A stretch of 64,000 bases of DNA from Agromyces agglutinans (GCF_009647605.1 NZ_WJIF01000002.1:574998-638997); one strand, 5' to 3'. Positions 48,626 through 57,539 are shown, counted from the stretch's first letter. Made by a program: numbers and translations. Notes: generated by a model not told the origin, from the sequence alone.

Positions 48626-50640
48626 ACATGACCCGCTCCACCACCGCTCACCTCGCTCCGGTCGCACCCGTCGCGCCCGCGCCGGTTGCGCCCGTCGCGC
48701 CGAGCGCGGGTGCGCTGCGCCCGCTCGGGCTCGACGAGGTCGCCATCACGGGCGGCTTCTGGCATCGCCGACAGGAGGTCAACGGCGAGGCCACGCTCGC
48801 GCACATCGAGCACTGGCTCGAGCGCGAGGGCTGGCTCGCGAACCTCGACCTCGCGGCGTCCGACCCGGCGGCGCTCGCGTCCGGCCGTCGGGGCCGGGAG
48901 TTCAGCGACTCGGAGGTCTACAAGTACCTGGAGGCGCTCGCGTGGGAGATCGGGCGACGCGGCGGGGCGGATGCCTCGGGCGACGCAATCGCGCCGGCGG
49001 GCGCCGCGGCGGTCGACGCGCTCGAGGCGCGCTTCCGCGCGATCGTCGCCCGGGTGGCCGCGGCGCAGGAACCCGACGGCTACCTGAACACGCGCTTCGG
49101 CCGGCCCGGGCAGCAGCCTCGCTGGTCGGACCTCGAGTGGGGCCACGAGCTCTACTGCCTCGGGCACCTGTTCCAGGCGGCGGTCGCGCGCGCGCGTACC
49201 CGGCCGGGGGCCGACGACGGCCTCGTCGAGGTGGCCCGGCGGGCGGCCGACCTCGTGTGCGAGGTGTTCGGCGCGGGCGGCGATCCGCGGATCTGCGGGC
49301 ACGCCGAGGTGGAGCTGGGCCTGGTCGAGCTCGGTCGCGCGCTGGGGGAACCGCGCTACGTCGACCAGGCCCGCCGCTTCGTCGAGCGGCACGGGCGCGG
49401 CACCCTGGCCGACATCGAGTGGGGCCGGTCGTACTACCAGGACGACGTCGCCGTGCGCGACGCCGAGGCGCTGCGCGGCCACGCGGTACGCGCGAACTAC
49501 CTGTCCGCGGGGGCCGTCGACGTCGCGATCGAGGCCGGCGACGATGAACTGCTGGGGGCGCTGCATGCCCAGTGGGACCGCACGGTCGAGCGCCGCACGT
49601 ACGTGACGGGCGGGCAGGGCTCGCACCACCAGGACGAGGCCTTCGGCGAGGACTGGGAGCTGCCGAGCGACCGCGCGTACTCCGAGACGTGCGCGGGCGT
49701 GGCATCCGTCATGTTCAGCTGGCGCCTGCTGCTCGCGCACGGCGACGCGCGCCACGCCGACCTCATCGAGCGGACCCTGTTCAACGTCGTCGAGACCTCG
49801 CCGGATGCGTCGGGTACGGCGTTCTACTACGCCAATACGCTCCACCAGCGCGTGCCGGGCGCGCCGGCCGACGCCGACACGGTCTCGCCGCGCGCGCACT
49901 CGTCGCTGCGTGCGCCGTGGTTCGAGGTGTCGTGCTGTCCGCCGAACACGGCGCGCACCTTTGCGAGTCTCGCCGCGTACGTCGCGTCGGCGGATGCCTC
50001 GGGCATCCAGTTGCACCAGTACGCGCCCGCGTCGATCCGCACGCGGCTCGACGACGGGCAGGAGGTCGCGATCGACGTGGCGACCGAGTACCCGGCCTCC
50101 GGCCGCGTCGCGGTACGCGTACTCACGGATGCCTCGTCGCCGTGGCGGCTCTCGCTGCGCGTGCCGGCGTGGGCCACGGGTGCGCGGCTCGTCGTGCGTC
50201 CGGCCGACGGCAGCCCTTCGCAGGCCATCGACGCCGATGCGCACGGTCGCGCGGGCACGGTGTCGTTCGAGCGCTCGTGGCGGTCCGGTGACGAGGTCGA
50301 GCTGGGACTGCCGATGCGATCCCGGTTCACGGCCCCCGACGCGCGGGTCGATGCGGTGCGCGGATGCCTCGCCGTCGAGCGCGGTCCCGAGGTGTACGCG
50401 CTCGAGTCGGTCGATCTCGGCGGTACGGCGCTCGAGGCATCCGACTTCGCCGACCTGCGCGTCGATCCGGCCGTGCCGCCGCGCGAGACCGACGGCGATG
50501 CCGGCGCACCTCGCGTCGTGGTGCGACTCGTCGATCCGCGAACGGATGCCTCCGCCGACGTGCCGCTCGTGCCGTACCACGCGTGGGCCGAGCGTGGCCC
50601 GTCGACGATGCGGGTGTGGCTGCCGGTGCTCGGAGTCTGA
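48622..50640 (+). CDS. Glycoside hydrolase family 127 beta-L-arabinofuranosidase-like enzyme
   Basis: A 672-residue cytoplasmic hydrolase (no signal; the start is a Pro/Ala/Val stretch PVAPVAPAPVAPVAPSAG). GH127 pattern: VAITGGFWHRRQEVNGEATL, YKYLEALAWEIGR, QEPDGYLNTRF, RTYVTGGQGSHHQDEAFGEDWELPSDRAYSETCAGVAS (candidate catalytic Glu), and FEVSCCPPNTARTFASL with Cys438-Cys439, one of which is the nucleophile/zinc-ligand cysteine of this family. It should release L-arabinofuranose from imported oligosaccharides, for example from arabinan or hydroxyproline-linked glycans. ATG 48622 overlaps the permease stop. Confidence 0.92.
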   Translation: MNMTRSTTAHLAPVAPVAPAPVAPVAPSAGALRPLGLDEVAITGGFWHRRQEVNGEATLAHIEHWLEREGWLANLDLAASDPAALASGRRGREFSDSEVYKYLEALAWEIGRRGGADASGDAIAPAGAAAVDALEARFRAIVARVAAAQEPDGYLNTRFGRPGQQPRWSDLEWGHELYCLGHLFQAAVARARTRPGADDGLVEVARRAADLVCEVFGAGGDPRICGHAEVELGLVELGRALGEPRYVDQARRFVERHGRGTLADIEWGRSYYQDDVAVRDAEALRGHAVRANYLSAGAVDVAIEAGDDELLGALHAQWDRTVERRTYVTGGQGSHHQDEAFGEDWELPSDRAYSETCAGVASVMFSWRLLLAHGDARHADLIERTLFNVVETSPDASGTAFYYANTLHQRVPGAPADADTVSPRAHSSLRAPWFEVSCCPPNTARTFASLAAYVASADASGIQLHQYAPASIRTRLDDGQEVAIDVATEYPASGRVAVRVLTDASSPWRLSLRVPAWATGARLVVRPADGSPSQAIDADAHGRAGTVSFERSWRSGDEVELGLPMRSRFTAPDARVDAVRGCLAVERGPEVYALESVDLGGTALEASDFADLRVDPAVPPRETDGDAGAPRVVVRLVDPRTDASADVPLVPYHAWAERGPSTMRVWLPVLGV

Positions 50641-50704
50641 CCTCGGGCGGCGACCGTCGACCGCGATCGATCGCCGGCGAATGTTCCTTCTCCGAAGTCG
50701 GTTT

Positions 50705-50824
50705 CCGAAGTGCCGGAGTCCCGAGGCGCCGATGTGCCGGAGTGCCGAAGTACCGAAGTGCCGAAGTACCGAAGTGCCGAGGTGCCGGAGTGCCGGAGTG
50801 CCGGAGTTCCGAGGAGCCGGGAGT
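50705..50824. repeat. Octanucleotide tandem array, 15 units
   Basis: Fifteen contiguous 8-base units of consensus CCGRAGTR, e.g. CCGAAGTG, CCGAAGTA, CCGGAGTG, in perfect phase, with the highest identity in the middle (50737-50776). It lies between the GH127 stop and the convergent surface-protein gene and reads open in all frames because 8 is not a multiple of 3. Degenerate units may extend left to ~50692. No gene is supported in 50641-50890. Confidence 0.9.
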
Positions 50825-50847
50825 CGTGCGGTGGCGAACACGCCGAA

Positions 50848-50873
50848 GGGCCCGCGGCCGAAGCCGCGAGCCC
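50848..50873. terminator. Terminator hairpin between convergent genes
   Basis: GGGCCCGCGGC-CGAA-GCCGCGAGCCC: 11-bp stem with one mismatch and a tetraloop, 17 bases beyond the surface-protein stop. Confidence 0.75.
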
Positions 50874-50890
50874 CTGCGGGGTGCCGTGCG

Positions 50891-52276
50891 TCAGGCGCGC
50901 GAGCGGGCGAGACGCGTGGCTGTCACCGCGGTGCCGCCGAGCACGAGCAGCGCGAGCGCCGCCATCGCCGCAGTGGCGTCGAAGCCCGTTTCGGCGAGGG
51001 CCCGCTTCGCGGTCTGCGCCGTGTTCGGGGCCGTGGCCGCCGTGCCATTGCCACCAGCGGTCGGCGTCGTCGGGCTGCTCGGCGTGGCGGCGGCGATCGT
51101 CACCGGCGTGGTCGCGATGGTCTCACCTTCGAGCAGCACGACGATCTCGTGCGCTCCGGCAGGGGTCGCGGCCGGGATGGCGGTGTCGACGGCGAATGCG
51201 CCCTCGGCGTCGGTTGTGACGAGCCCGAGGGGCTGCGGCGTGGAGTGGAGCTCGAGTTCGTACTCGGTGTTCGCCGCGAAGCCGGTGCCCTCGACCGTGA
51301 TGTCGCCGCCGGCGACGAAGTCACCGGTGACCTTCAGCTCGGGATCGCCCGGCTCGGGGTCCACCGGACCGGCGGGGTCGCAGTCGGCGGCGGTCGCCCG
51401 GGCGAGTTCGACGTCCCCGTGCGCGGGGCCCGATCGCACCACCAGCTGTGCCCCTGCCGGGAGCGCGTACGACTTCACGACGTCGGTGTCTTCGAACACC
51501 GCGAGTGCGTCGAGGTACTTCCCGTCCTGGTAGACGACCGCCGAGTAGGTGGCATTGATCAGATGCTCGGCACGGGCGTGGTTCGTGACGGTGACCGTCG
51601 CTGCCTCGCACACGGAGACGTCGATCGAGGCCGCTGCGGCGAAGTCGCCGAGTGCGCAGGGCGCGACGGTGCCGGAGAACTCGCCGGTACCCTGGCCCTG
51701 GTACCCGGCCACGCTGACCGTGTAGGCGTTCTCGCTGAACTTGTCGGCCAGCGCGTACGACGCCTGGAAGTCGGCGCCGAACGCGACGGACTCGGCGACC
51801 ACGACGCCGTCGATCGTGACGGTGACCGTGTTGGGGGTCGGGTTCGCGGGGACCGCGGGAGTCACCACGACCGTCTCGGTGACGGCGTCCTTCGCCTCCA
51901 CCTCGACGTGCTTCTGGGTGGCGCCGGTGAACTTGTAGAAGTCCCAGTCGTACCAAGTGTCGTCGCCCGCCCACTTGTGCGTCAGGCGGTACTCGCCGGT
52001 TCCCTTCCACTGGAACCAGACGAGCTTCTGCTTCTCGTACTGGTAGTCGGTGTGGCTCACCTCGGCCACGGCGGGCGTGACCACGCGCTCCTCCGTCACG
52101 GCGGGCACCTCGGGCTGGGTGGCGTAGCCGGTCAGGTCGACGTCGAGCACGAGACAGCTCGTACCGGCGATCTCCTGGGCGGGGCCTTCGGTCGCCGCGG
52201 CCGGGGCTGCGGTACCGCCGATCGCGAGGCCGGCGCCGAGCACGGCGACGACCAGCGCGGAAAAGGGGCGCTTCAT
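50891..52276 (-). CDS. Secreted, sortase-anchored surface protein (LAETG)
   Basis: A 461-residue cell-wall protein. Signal peptide MKRPFSALVVAVLGAGLAIGG, then a domain containing VTEERVVTPAVAEVSHTDYQYEKQKLVWFQWKGTGEYRLTHKWAGDDTWYDWDFYKFTGATQKHVEV, where Trp/Tyr-rich repeats recall adhesin-like surface modules; a Cys-containing middle region; a bacterial Ig-like domain (~315-400: LKVTGDFVAGGDITVEGTGFAANTEYELELHSTPQPLG); a Thr/Pro linker; and LAETG (427-431), hydrophobic span and LARSRA tail, the sorting signal used by class E sortases. No sortase gene is in the window. AAGGAAC precedes ATG 52276. Confidence 0.88.
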   Translation of the reverse strand: MKRPFSALVVAVLGAGLAIGGTAAPAAATEGPAQEIAGTSCLVLDVDLTGYATQPEVPAVTEERVVTPAVAEVSHTDYQYEKQKLVWFQWKGTGEYRLTHKWAGDDTWYDWDFYKFTGATQKHVEVEAKDAVTETVVVTPAVPANPTPNTVTVTIDGVVVAESVAFGADFQASYALADKFSENAYTVSVAGYQGQGTGEFSGTVAPCALGDFAAAASIDVSVCEAATVTVTNHARAEHLINATYSAVVYQDGKYLDALAVFEDTDVVKSYALPAGAQLVVRSGPAHGDVELARATAADCDPAGPVDPEPGDPELKVTGDFVAGGDITVEGTGFAANTEYELELHSTPQPLGLVTTDAEGAFAVDTAIPAATPAGAHEIVVLLEGETIATTPVTIAAATPSSPTTPTAGGNGTAATAPNTAQTAKRALAETGFDATAAMAALALLVLGGTAVTATRLARSRA

Positions 52277-52336
52277 CGGGTTCCTTCGAGTGGGGTCGGG
52301 CAGGCGAGACGGGGATCTCGGCCGGGGGATGCTGCG

Positions 52337-52342
52337 AGCCTA
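52337..52342 (-). promoter_or_regulatory. Putative -10 box (TAGGCT) for the surface-protein gene
   Basis: TAGGCT on the minus strand, 60 bases before ATG 52276, giving a ~54-base leader. Further right in the gap a CCCCC-GCTTT-GGGGG hairpin (52383-52397) lies toward the divergent VOC gene. Confidence 0.45.
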
Positions 52343-52449
52343 TGGCTCTCGAATCGTGCGGATCGGCGCGAATCGGCACTTGTCCCCCGCTTTGGGGGCG
52401 GCGACCCTCGCGGGGCCGCTGTGTCGGCGGGTGCTGCGAGGGTGAGCGC

Positions 52450-52824
52450 ATGAGCGGACACGAGCATCGCATTCCTCGCAGCATCGACTACATCGAACTC
52501 AAGGTCACCGACCTCGAGGTCGCGCAGCAGTTCTACGGTTCCGCCTTCGGGTGGTCGTTCACGCCCTATGGGCCCGAGTACGCCGGGTTCCGGACGTCGG
52601 CGGAGGCCGACGGCGAAGAGGCGGGCGGGCTCGCGCTCGCCGAACAGGTGACGCGCGGCGGCCCCTTCGTGCTGCTGTTCAGCGACGACCTCGAGGCCAC
52701 CGTCGCGGCAGTTCGCGCGGCCGGCGGCGAGATCGTCGACGGCCCGTACGAGTTCCCGGGCGGGCGCCGGTTCCACTTCCTCGACCCGAGCGGCAACGAA
52801 CTCGGCGTCTGGGCGGCCGCCTGA
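52450..52824 (+). CDS. VOC family (glyoxalase-fold) protein
   Basis: A 124-residue glyoxalase/bleomycin-resistance-fold protein: IDYIELKVTDLEVAQQFYGSAFGWSFTPYGPEYAGFRTS, then VLLFSDDLEATVAAVRAAGGEIVDGPYEFPGGRRFHFLDPSGNELGVWA. This two-module fold binds a metal; Glu in YIELKV and Glu in NELGVW are candidate ligands. Substrate unknown. ATG 52450 lies 6 bases after GAGGGT, a weak -10-like box. Confidence 0.9.
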   Translation: MSGHEHRIPRSIDYIELKVTDLEVAQQFYGSAFGWSFTPYGPEYAGFRTSAEADGEEAGGLALAEQVTRGGPFVLLFSDDLEATVAAVRAAGGEIVDGPYEFPGGRRFHFLDPSGNELGVWAAA

Positions 52825-52907
52825 CCCGCTCGACCTCCATGGCTCGGTCGCCCGCGCGGCTCGCGAGACCCACGCGGCCCGCTGACGGGCCCTGCAGGCC
52901 ACGCGGG

Positions 52908-52913
52908 TACGCT
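52908..52913 (+). promoter_or_regulatory. Putative -10 box (TACGCT), leaderless promoter
   Basis: TACGCT ends 7 bases before ATG 52921, no ribosome site. Confidence 0.5.
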
Positions 52914-52920
52914 CCAAGGC

Positions 52921-53883
52921 ATGGCCAAGCCCCGGCTCCACCGCGTCGCGGTACTCGTCCTCGAGGGCGCGAAGCCGCTCGACGTCGGCATCCCGGCGCA
53001 GGTCTTCACGACCCGGCAGTCCATGCCGTACGAGGTGCGCGTGTGCGGTGCGGCGCCCGGGCCGGTCTCGGGAGGCGACGGACTCTCGTACCACGTGGCC
53101 GACGGGCTCGAGGCGTTCGACTGGGCGGAGACGATCTTCATCCCGGGCTACCGGCATCCCGACCGCGAGGATCCGCCCGCGGCGGTCGTGGATGCGCTCC
53201 GCGCCGCGCACGAGCGGGGCGCCCGCCTCGCGGCGATCTCGACCGGGGCGTTCGCGCTCGCCGCGACCGGGCTGCTCGACGGCCGGCGCGCCACGACGCA
53301 CTGGCACTACACGCGCGCGCTGGCGGCGAGGCATCCGCTCGTCGAGGTCGACGAGAACGTGCTGTTCGTCGACGAGGGGAGCCTGCTGACGTCGGCGGGC
53401 GCAGCGTCGGGCATCGACCTGTGCCTGCACCTCGTGCGGCGCGACCACGGCGTGGCGCTGTCGAACCACGTCGCGCGGCGGCTCGTCGCGGCGCCCTACC
53501 GCAGCGGCGGCCAGGCGCAGTACGTGCCGCGCAGCGTGCCCGAGCCGCTCGGCGACGTCTTCGCCGCGACCCGCGAGTGGGCGCTGCGCCATCTCGCGCA
53601 GCCGCTCACCATCGGCGACCTCGCCCGACACGCGACCGTGTCGCCTCGCACCTTCTCGCGACGGTTCGTGGAGGACACCGGCTACACGCCCATGCAGTGG
53701 GTGCTGCGGGCTCGCGTCGACCTCGCGCGCGAACTGCTCGAGCGCAGCGAGCTCGGCATCGAGCAGGTCGCGACGGCCGTCGGCCTCGGCACGGGGGCGA
53801 ACCTGCGGCTGCACTTCCAGCGCATCCTCGGCACGTCGCCGAGCGAGTATCGGCACACGTTCCGCCGGTCGTCGGACGGGTAG
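52921..53883 (+). CDS. GlxA family transcriptional regulator (DJ-1/PfpI + AraC HTH)
   Basis: A 320-residue regulator. Residues 1-175 form a DJ-1/PfpI-like domain (HRVAVLVLEGAKPLDVGIPAQVF, IFIPGYRHPDREDPPAAVVDALRAAHERGARLAAISTGAFALAATGLLDGRRATTHWHY, LLTSAGAASGIDLCLHLVRRDHG), in which AISTGAF replaces the Cys nucleophile elbow by Ser-Thr-Gly. The C-terminal AraC domain is REWALRHLAQPLTIGDLARHATVSPRTFSRRFVEDTGYTPMQWVLRARVDLARELLERSELGIEQVATAVGLGTGANLRLHFQRILGTSPSEYRHTF. Target unknown; no palindrome is evident around it. Confidence 0.93.
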   Translation: MAKPRLHRVAVLVLEGAKPLDVGIPAQVFTTRQSMPYEVRVCGAAPGPVSGGDGLSYHVADGLEAFDWAETIFIPGYRHPDREDPPAAVVDALRAAHERGARLAAISTGAFALAATGLLDGRRATTHWHYTRALAARHPLVEVDENVLFVDEGSLLTSAGAASGIDLCLHLVRRDHGVALSNHVARRLVAAPYRSGGQAQYVPRSVPEPLGDVFAATREWALRHLAQPLTIGDLARHATVSPRTFSRRFVEDTGYTPMQWVLRARVDLARELLERSELGIEQVATAVGLGTGANLRLHFQRILGTSPSEYRHTFRRSSDG

Positions 53884-53987
53884 CCGGAACCGGGCCGCGC
53901 CCGGCGCACCGGCCGCGGTTGCCGCCGCGCCCCGACGGCCAGTCGCGGAGGCTCGCGAACCAAATGTTGGAATCTCGAACAAAAGCC

Positions 53988-54060
53988 TTGCGGAGTTCGC
54001 CGCGGCGTGCGTATGCTCGCTCTCACGTCATCGAAGCGCTTCGAAATCGAAGCGCATCGA
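53988..54060 (+). promoter_or_regulatory. Promoter and operators of the GH31-locus lacI gene
   Basis: TTGCGG (53988-53993), 18-base spacer, TATGCT (54012-54017). The perfect palindrome TCGAAGCGCTTCGA follows at 54031-54044, with an imperfect copy TCGAAGCGCATCGA at 54047-54060 (16 bases apart). The same palindrome precedes the binding-protein gene at 55220. Autorepression is likely. Confidence 0.8.
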
Positions 54061-54091
54061 TGACCTCGACAACGAAGCCGAAGGGGGCGTG

Positions 54092-55105
54092 ATGGCGACC
54101 ATCAGCGACGTGGCACGCGCCGCGGGCGTCTCCATCTCCACGGTGTCGTACGCCCTCTCGGGCAAGCGCACCATCACGGCCTCGACGCGAGCCCGCATCG
54201 AGGACGCGATCCGCGAACTCGACTACCAGCCGCACGCCGGGGCCCGCATGCTCGCCGGCGCGACGACGAACATCCTCGCGCTGTCGGCGCCCATCCACAC
54301 CGACGGGCACCTGCCGACGCACATGCGGTTCGTCACGGCGGTCGTCGACACGGCTCGCCGCTACGACTACGACGTGCTGCTGCTCGCGACCGACGACGAC
54401 GTGTCGGGCATCCGCCGCGTCGCGGCGTCCTCGCTCGTCGACGGCGTCGTGGCCATGGGCGTCAAGGCGCACGACGAGCGCGTCGAGATCGTCAAGCGCG
54501 CGGCACTCCCGGCGGCGTTCATCGGCGTGTCGGGCGAGCACGGCGACGGCGTCGCCTGCGTCGACCTCGACTTCGAGCGCGCGGGGCGGCTCGCGATCAC
54601 CACGCTCGCCGACGCCGGCCACCGGACGGTCGGGGTGGTCGGCCACCCGCCCACCTACCTCGAGCGGGGAACCGGCTTCGTCCAGCGGTTCAACGCCGGA
54701 CTCGAGGCCGAGGCGGCGGCGCGGGGCATCCGCATCGACGTCGTCTCGCCGACGCTCGCGAGGGGCGACGCCGAACGGGCGTTCGACGACCTGCTCGACG
54801 CGTCGCCCGAGATGACCGCGGTGCTCTTCCACTGCAACGAGCCGGTCGTCGAGGCGGTGCTGCGCCGCATCCGCGAGCGCGGCCTCGAGGTGCCGACCGA
54901 CCTGTCGGCGTTCGCCGCCTGCGCGAGCTACGACACGTCGCACCTCGCCGTCCCACTCAGCTCCATCCCGCTGCCGCTCGACCAGATGTGCCGCATCGCG
55001 GTCGAGTCCGCCCTGCGCCAGGTGCGCGGGGTCGACGCGCTCGGCGTCGAACTCATCCCGCCCGTCGCCGAGGATCGCGGGTCGGTCGCCCGACCTCGGC
55101 GCTGA
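54092..55105 (+). CDS. LacI family transcriptional regulator of the GH31 locus
   Basis: A 337-residue repressor. HTH and hinge: ATISDVARAAGVSISTVSYALSGKRTITASTRARIEDAIRELDYQPHAGARMLAGATTNIL; sugar domain: ASSLVDGVVAMGVKAHDERVEIVK, VDLDFERAGRLAITTLADAGHRTVGVVGHP, TAVLFHCNEPVVEAVLRRIRERGLEVPTDLSAFAAC. ATG 54092 follows GAAGGGGGC. It lies upstream of, and reads in the same direction as, the ABC-xylosidase genes. The identical palindrome at its own promoter and before the binding-protein gene makes it their regulator. Confidence 0.92.
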   Translation: MATISDVARAAGVSISTVSYALSGKRTITASTRARIEDAIRELDYQPHAGARMLAGATTNILALSAPIHTDGHLPTHMRFVTAVVDTARRYDYDVLLLATDDDVSGIRRVAASSLVDGVVAMGVKAHDERVEIVKRAALPAAFIGVSGEHGDGVACVDLDFERAGRLAITTLADAGHRTVGVVGHPPTYLERGTGFVQRFNAGLEAEAAARGIRIDVVSPTLARGDAERAFDDLLDASPEMTAVLFHCNEPVVEAVLRRIRERGLEVPTDLSAFAACASYDTSHLAVPLSSIPLPLDQMCRIAVESALRQVRGVDALGVELIPPVAEDRGSVARPRR

Positions 55106-55113
55106 GGCATCCG

Positions 55114-55155
55114 CACCACCGAATCGTCACCACCGCATCGTCACCACCGCACCGC
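55114..55155. repeat. Short tandem repeat, three 14-base units
   Basis: CACCACCGAATCGT, CACCACCGCATCGT and CACCACCGCACCGC in a row, then a degenerate CACGACGGATCGT. It lies between the lacI stop and the operator of the transport operon. Confidence 0.7.
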
Positions 55156-55219
55156 CACGACGGATCGTCACTCCGAGATCCGCGACCAACCGAAGAAGTC
55201 CGTCGAATCGCGCGCATCA

Positions 55220-55233
55220 TCGAAGCGCTTCGA
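55220..55233 (+). promoter_or_regulatory. LacI operator of the GH31 transport operon
   Basis: TCGAAGCGCTTCGA, identical to 54031-54044, 28 bases before the ATG of the binding-protein gene. No clear promoter hexamers were found immediately around it. Confidence 0.75.
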
Positions 55234-55260
55234 CACATCCCCACCGAGAGGAACAGCATC

Positions 55261-56553
55261 ATGAGGATCCCCAAGCGCGGCATCGGCGCCGTCGCAGCAC
55301 TCGCGGCCACGGCGGCCCTGCTCACCGGCTGCTCGGCCGGCGAGGAGTCCGACCCGAACACCCTGAAGCTCTGGCACTTCGAGGGCACCGACAGCGACGT
55401 CGGCATCGCCTGGAACCGGGCCATCGAGATCTTCGAGGAGGAGACCGGCGCCACCGTCGAGTACGAGGACAAGAGCTTCGAGCAGATCCGCTCCACGGCG
55501 AGCCAGGTGCTGAACTCGAACGAGGCGCCCGACGTCATGGAGTCGCCGAAGGGCAACGCGACCGCCGGCCTCCTCGCCAGCCAGGGCCTGCTCGCCGACA
55601 TCACCGAGGCCGTCGAGGAGTACGGCTGGGACGACATGCTCGCCCCGTCGCTGCAGACGACCGCGAAGTACTCCGACGAGGGCATCATGGGCTCCGGCCC
55701 CTGGTACGGCGTCCCGAACTACGGCGAGTACGTGACCGTGTACTACAACAAGACCGCGTTCGACGAGCTGGGCCTGGCCGAGCCGACGACGTACGCCGAG
55801 TTCGAGGAGATCCTCGACACGTTCGCCGCGCAGGGCACCACGCCCATCGCCCAGGCCGGCGGCGAGTACCCGCTGGGCCAGCTCTTCTACCAGCTCGCCC
55901 TCTCGCAGGCCGACCGGCAGTTCGTGAACGACTACCAGCTCTACGAGAACCCCGTCGACTGGCAGGGCCCCGAGCTCACCTACGCCGCCGAGAAGATCGT
56001 CGAGTACGTCGACAAGGGCTGGATCTCGGCCGACTCGACCGGCCTCAAGGCCGAGGACATGGGCGTCGCGTTCATGAGCGGCGAGTACCCGATGATGGTC
56101 TCCGGCTCCTGGTGGGCCGGCCGCGTGATCAACGAGGCGACCACCTTCGAGTGGGACACGTTCGCGTTCCCCGAGACGGAGCTGGTCCCGGGATCCTCGG
56201 GCAACATCTGGGTCGTGCCCGAGAACGCGGGCAACAAGGACCTCGCGTACGAGTTCATCGACATCACGATGCGTCCCGAGATCCAGGCGCTCATCGGCAA
56301 CAACGGCTCGATCCCCGTCGCCGCCGACCCGGCCGACATCACCGACGAGAAGTCGGCCGCGCTCATCACGGAGTTCAACGAGGTGGTCGAGCAGGACGGA
56401 CTGGCCTTCTACCCCGACTGGCCCACGCCGAACTTCTACGATCAGCTCGTGGGTGCGCTCCAGGAGCTCGTGAACGGCACCCTCACGCCCGAGCAGACGC
56501 TCGAGCAGCTCGGCACCGAGTACGAGGACGGGGTCGCCGACATCGTCGGCTGA
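55261..56553 (+). CDS. Sugar ABC transporter substrate-binding lipoprotein (GH31 locus)
   Basis: A 430-residue family-1 binding protein. Signal MRIPKRGIGAVAALAATAAL with lipobox LLTGC, then NTLKLWHFEGTDSDVGIAWNRAIEIFEEETGATVEYEDKSFEQIRSTASQVLNSNEAPDVME, GVPNYGEYVTVYYNKTAFDELGL, FMSGEYPMMVSGSWWAGRV. GAGAGGAAC precedes ATG 55261. Based on the operon's alpha-xylosidase, its ligand is probably a xylose-decorated glucan oligosaccharide or isoprimeverose (inference). Confidence 0.93.
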   Translation: MRIPKRGIGAVAALAATAALLTGCSAGEESDPNTLKLWHFEGTDSDVGIAWNRAIEIFEEETGATVEYEDKSFEQIRSTASQVLNSNEAPDVMESPKGNATAGLLASQGLLADITEAVEEYGWDDMLAPSLQTTAKYSDEGIMGSGPWYGVPNYGEYVTVYYNKTAFDELGLAEPTTYAEFEEILDTFAAQGTTPIAQAGGEYPLGQLFYQLALSQADRQFVNDYQLYENPVDWQGPELTYAAEKIVEYVDKGWISADSTGLKAEDMGVAFMSGEYPMMVSGSWWAGRVINEATTFEWDTFAFPETELVPGSSGNIWVVPENAGNKDLAYEFIDITMRPEIQALIGNNGSIPVAADPADITDEKSAALITEFNEVVEQDGLAFYPDWPTPNFYDQLVGALQELVNGTLTPEQTLEQLGTEYEDGVADIVG

Positions 56554-56576
56554 CCCTCGGGCCGAAAGGAACCATC

Positions 56577-57539
56577 GTGGTCTCCACCCTCGCCGAGCGA
56601 CCCCGCACGTCGCGGCGATCCGACGGCATGAGCGCCATCTCGGGCATGCGATCGAGCGGGTTCTGGTTCTACCTCATCCCGGGGCTCGTGCTGTTCACGT
56701 TCATCATCCTGATTCCGCTGGTGTGGAACGTGTACCTGAGCTTCACGGACTGGCGGGGCGTGCGCCCGCCCGAGTTCATCGGCTTCGAGAACTGGATCGA
56801 GCTGTTCCAGGACCAGAAGTTCTGGGCCTCGTTCCGCAACTCGCTGTCGATGATCGTCGCGATGGTGATCATCCCGACGCTGCTCGGCCTGGTGCTGGCG
56901 GCCCTGCTCTTCGACGTCATCGGGCGCAAGTTCGGCGGGCGGGTCGCGAGCTTCCTTCGGGCCACGTACTACCTCCCGCAGATCCTGCCCGTCGCGATCG
57001 CCGCGATCGTCATCGGCTGGATCCTCCGCCCCGAGAACGGCGCGCTGAACACGGTGCTCGAGTCCATCGGGCTCGGTGCGCTCCAGCACAACTGGCTCGG
57101 CAGCCCCGACACGGCGATGCCGTCGATCATGGCGGTGATGGTCTGGGTGCAGATCGGCTACCCCGTCGTCATCTTCATGGCGGCCCTCCAGCGGGTCGAC
57201 CCCGAGCTGTACGAGGCGGCGGAGCTCGACGGCGCGGGCTGGTTCCAGCGGTTCCGCTACATCACGGTGTCGGCGATCCGGCCGGAGATCTTCGTGGTCA
57301 CGCTCACCTGCACCATCGCCGCGCTGAAGGTGTTCGGCCCGATCTACGCCCTCACGGGCGGCGGGCCGGGCACCGCGACGATCGTGCCGAGCTACTACTC
57401 GTACATCGAGTTCTTCCAGAGCCAGCAGGTCGGCTACGGCGCGACGATCGCGACCGCGCTGACCGTGGTCGTGGTGCTCGTGGCGATCGGGTTCATCCGC
57501 CTGCAGACGCGTGTCGAACGATCGGAGGGTGAGCGCTGA
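56577..57539 (+). CDS. Sugar ABC transporter permease, MalF-type (GH31 locus)
   Basis: A 320-residue permease with six membrane segments (FWFYLIPGLVLFTFIILIPLVWNVYLSFTDWRG first) and EAA loop YEAAELDGAGWFQRFRYITVSAIRPEI. GTG 56577 follows AAAGGAACC. It overlaps the next gene through TGATG. Confidence 0.93.
   Translation: MVSTLAERPRTSRRSDGMSAISGMRSSGFWFYLIPGLVLFTFIILIPLVWNVYLSFTDWRGVRPPEFIGFENWIELFQDQKFWASFRNSLSMIVAMVIIPTLLGLVLAALLFDVIGRKFGGRVASFLRATYYLPQILPVAIAAIVIGWILRPENGALNTVLESIGLGALQHNWLGSPDTAMPSIMAVMVWVQIGYPVVIFMAALQRVDPELYEAAELDGAGWFQRFRYITVSAIRPEIFVVTLTCTIAALKVFGPIYALTGGGPGTATIVPSYYSYIEFFQSQQVGYGATIATALTVVVVLVAIGFIRLQTRVERSEGER

Noticed and set aside
44213..50640. A biosynthetic gene cluster or defence island
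   Set aside because: The genes are ordinary sugar import and hydrolysis. No polyketide, peptide synthetase, restriction, toxin-antitoxin or phage gene is visible anywhere in the window.
50641..50890. A possible repeat protein or CRISPR-like array in the octamer region
   Set aside because: Units are 8 bases with no spacers, so it is not CRISPR. All frames are open only because of the repeat, with no ribosome site or start of its own.
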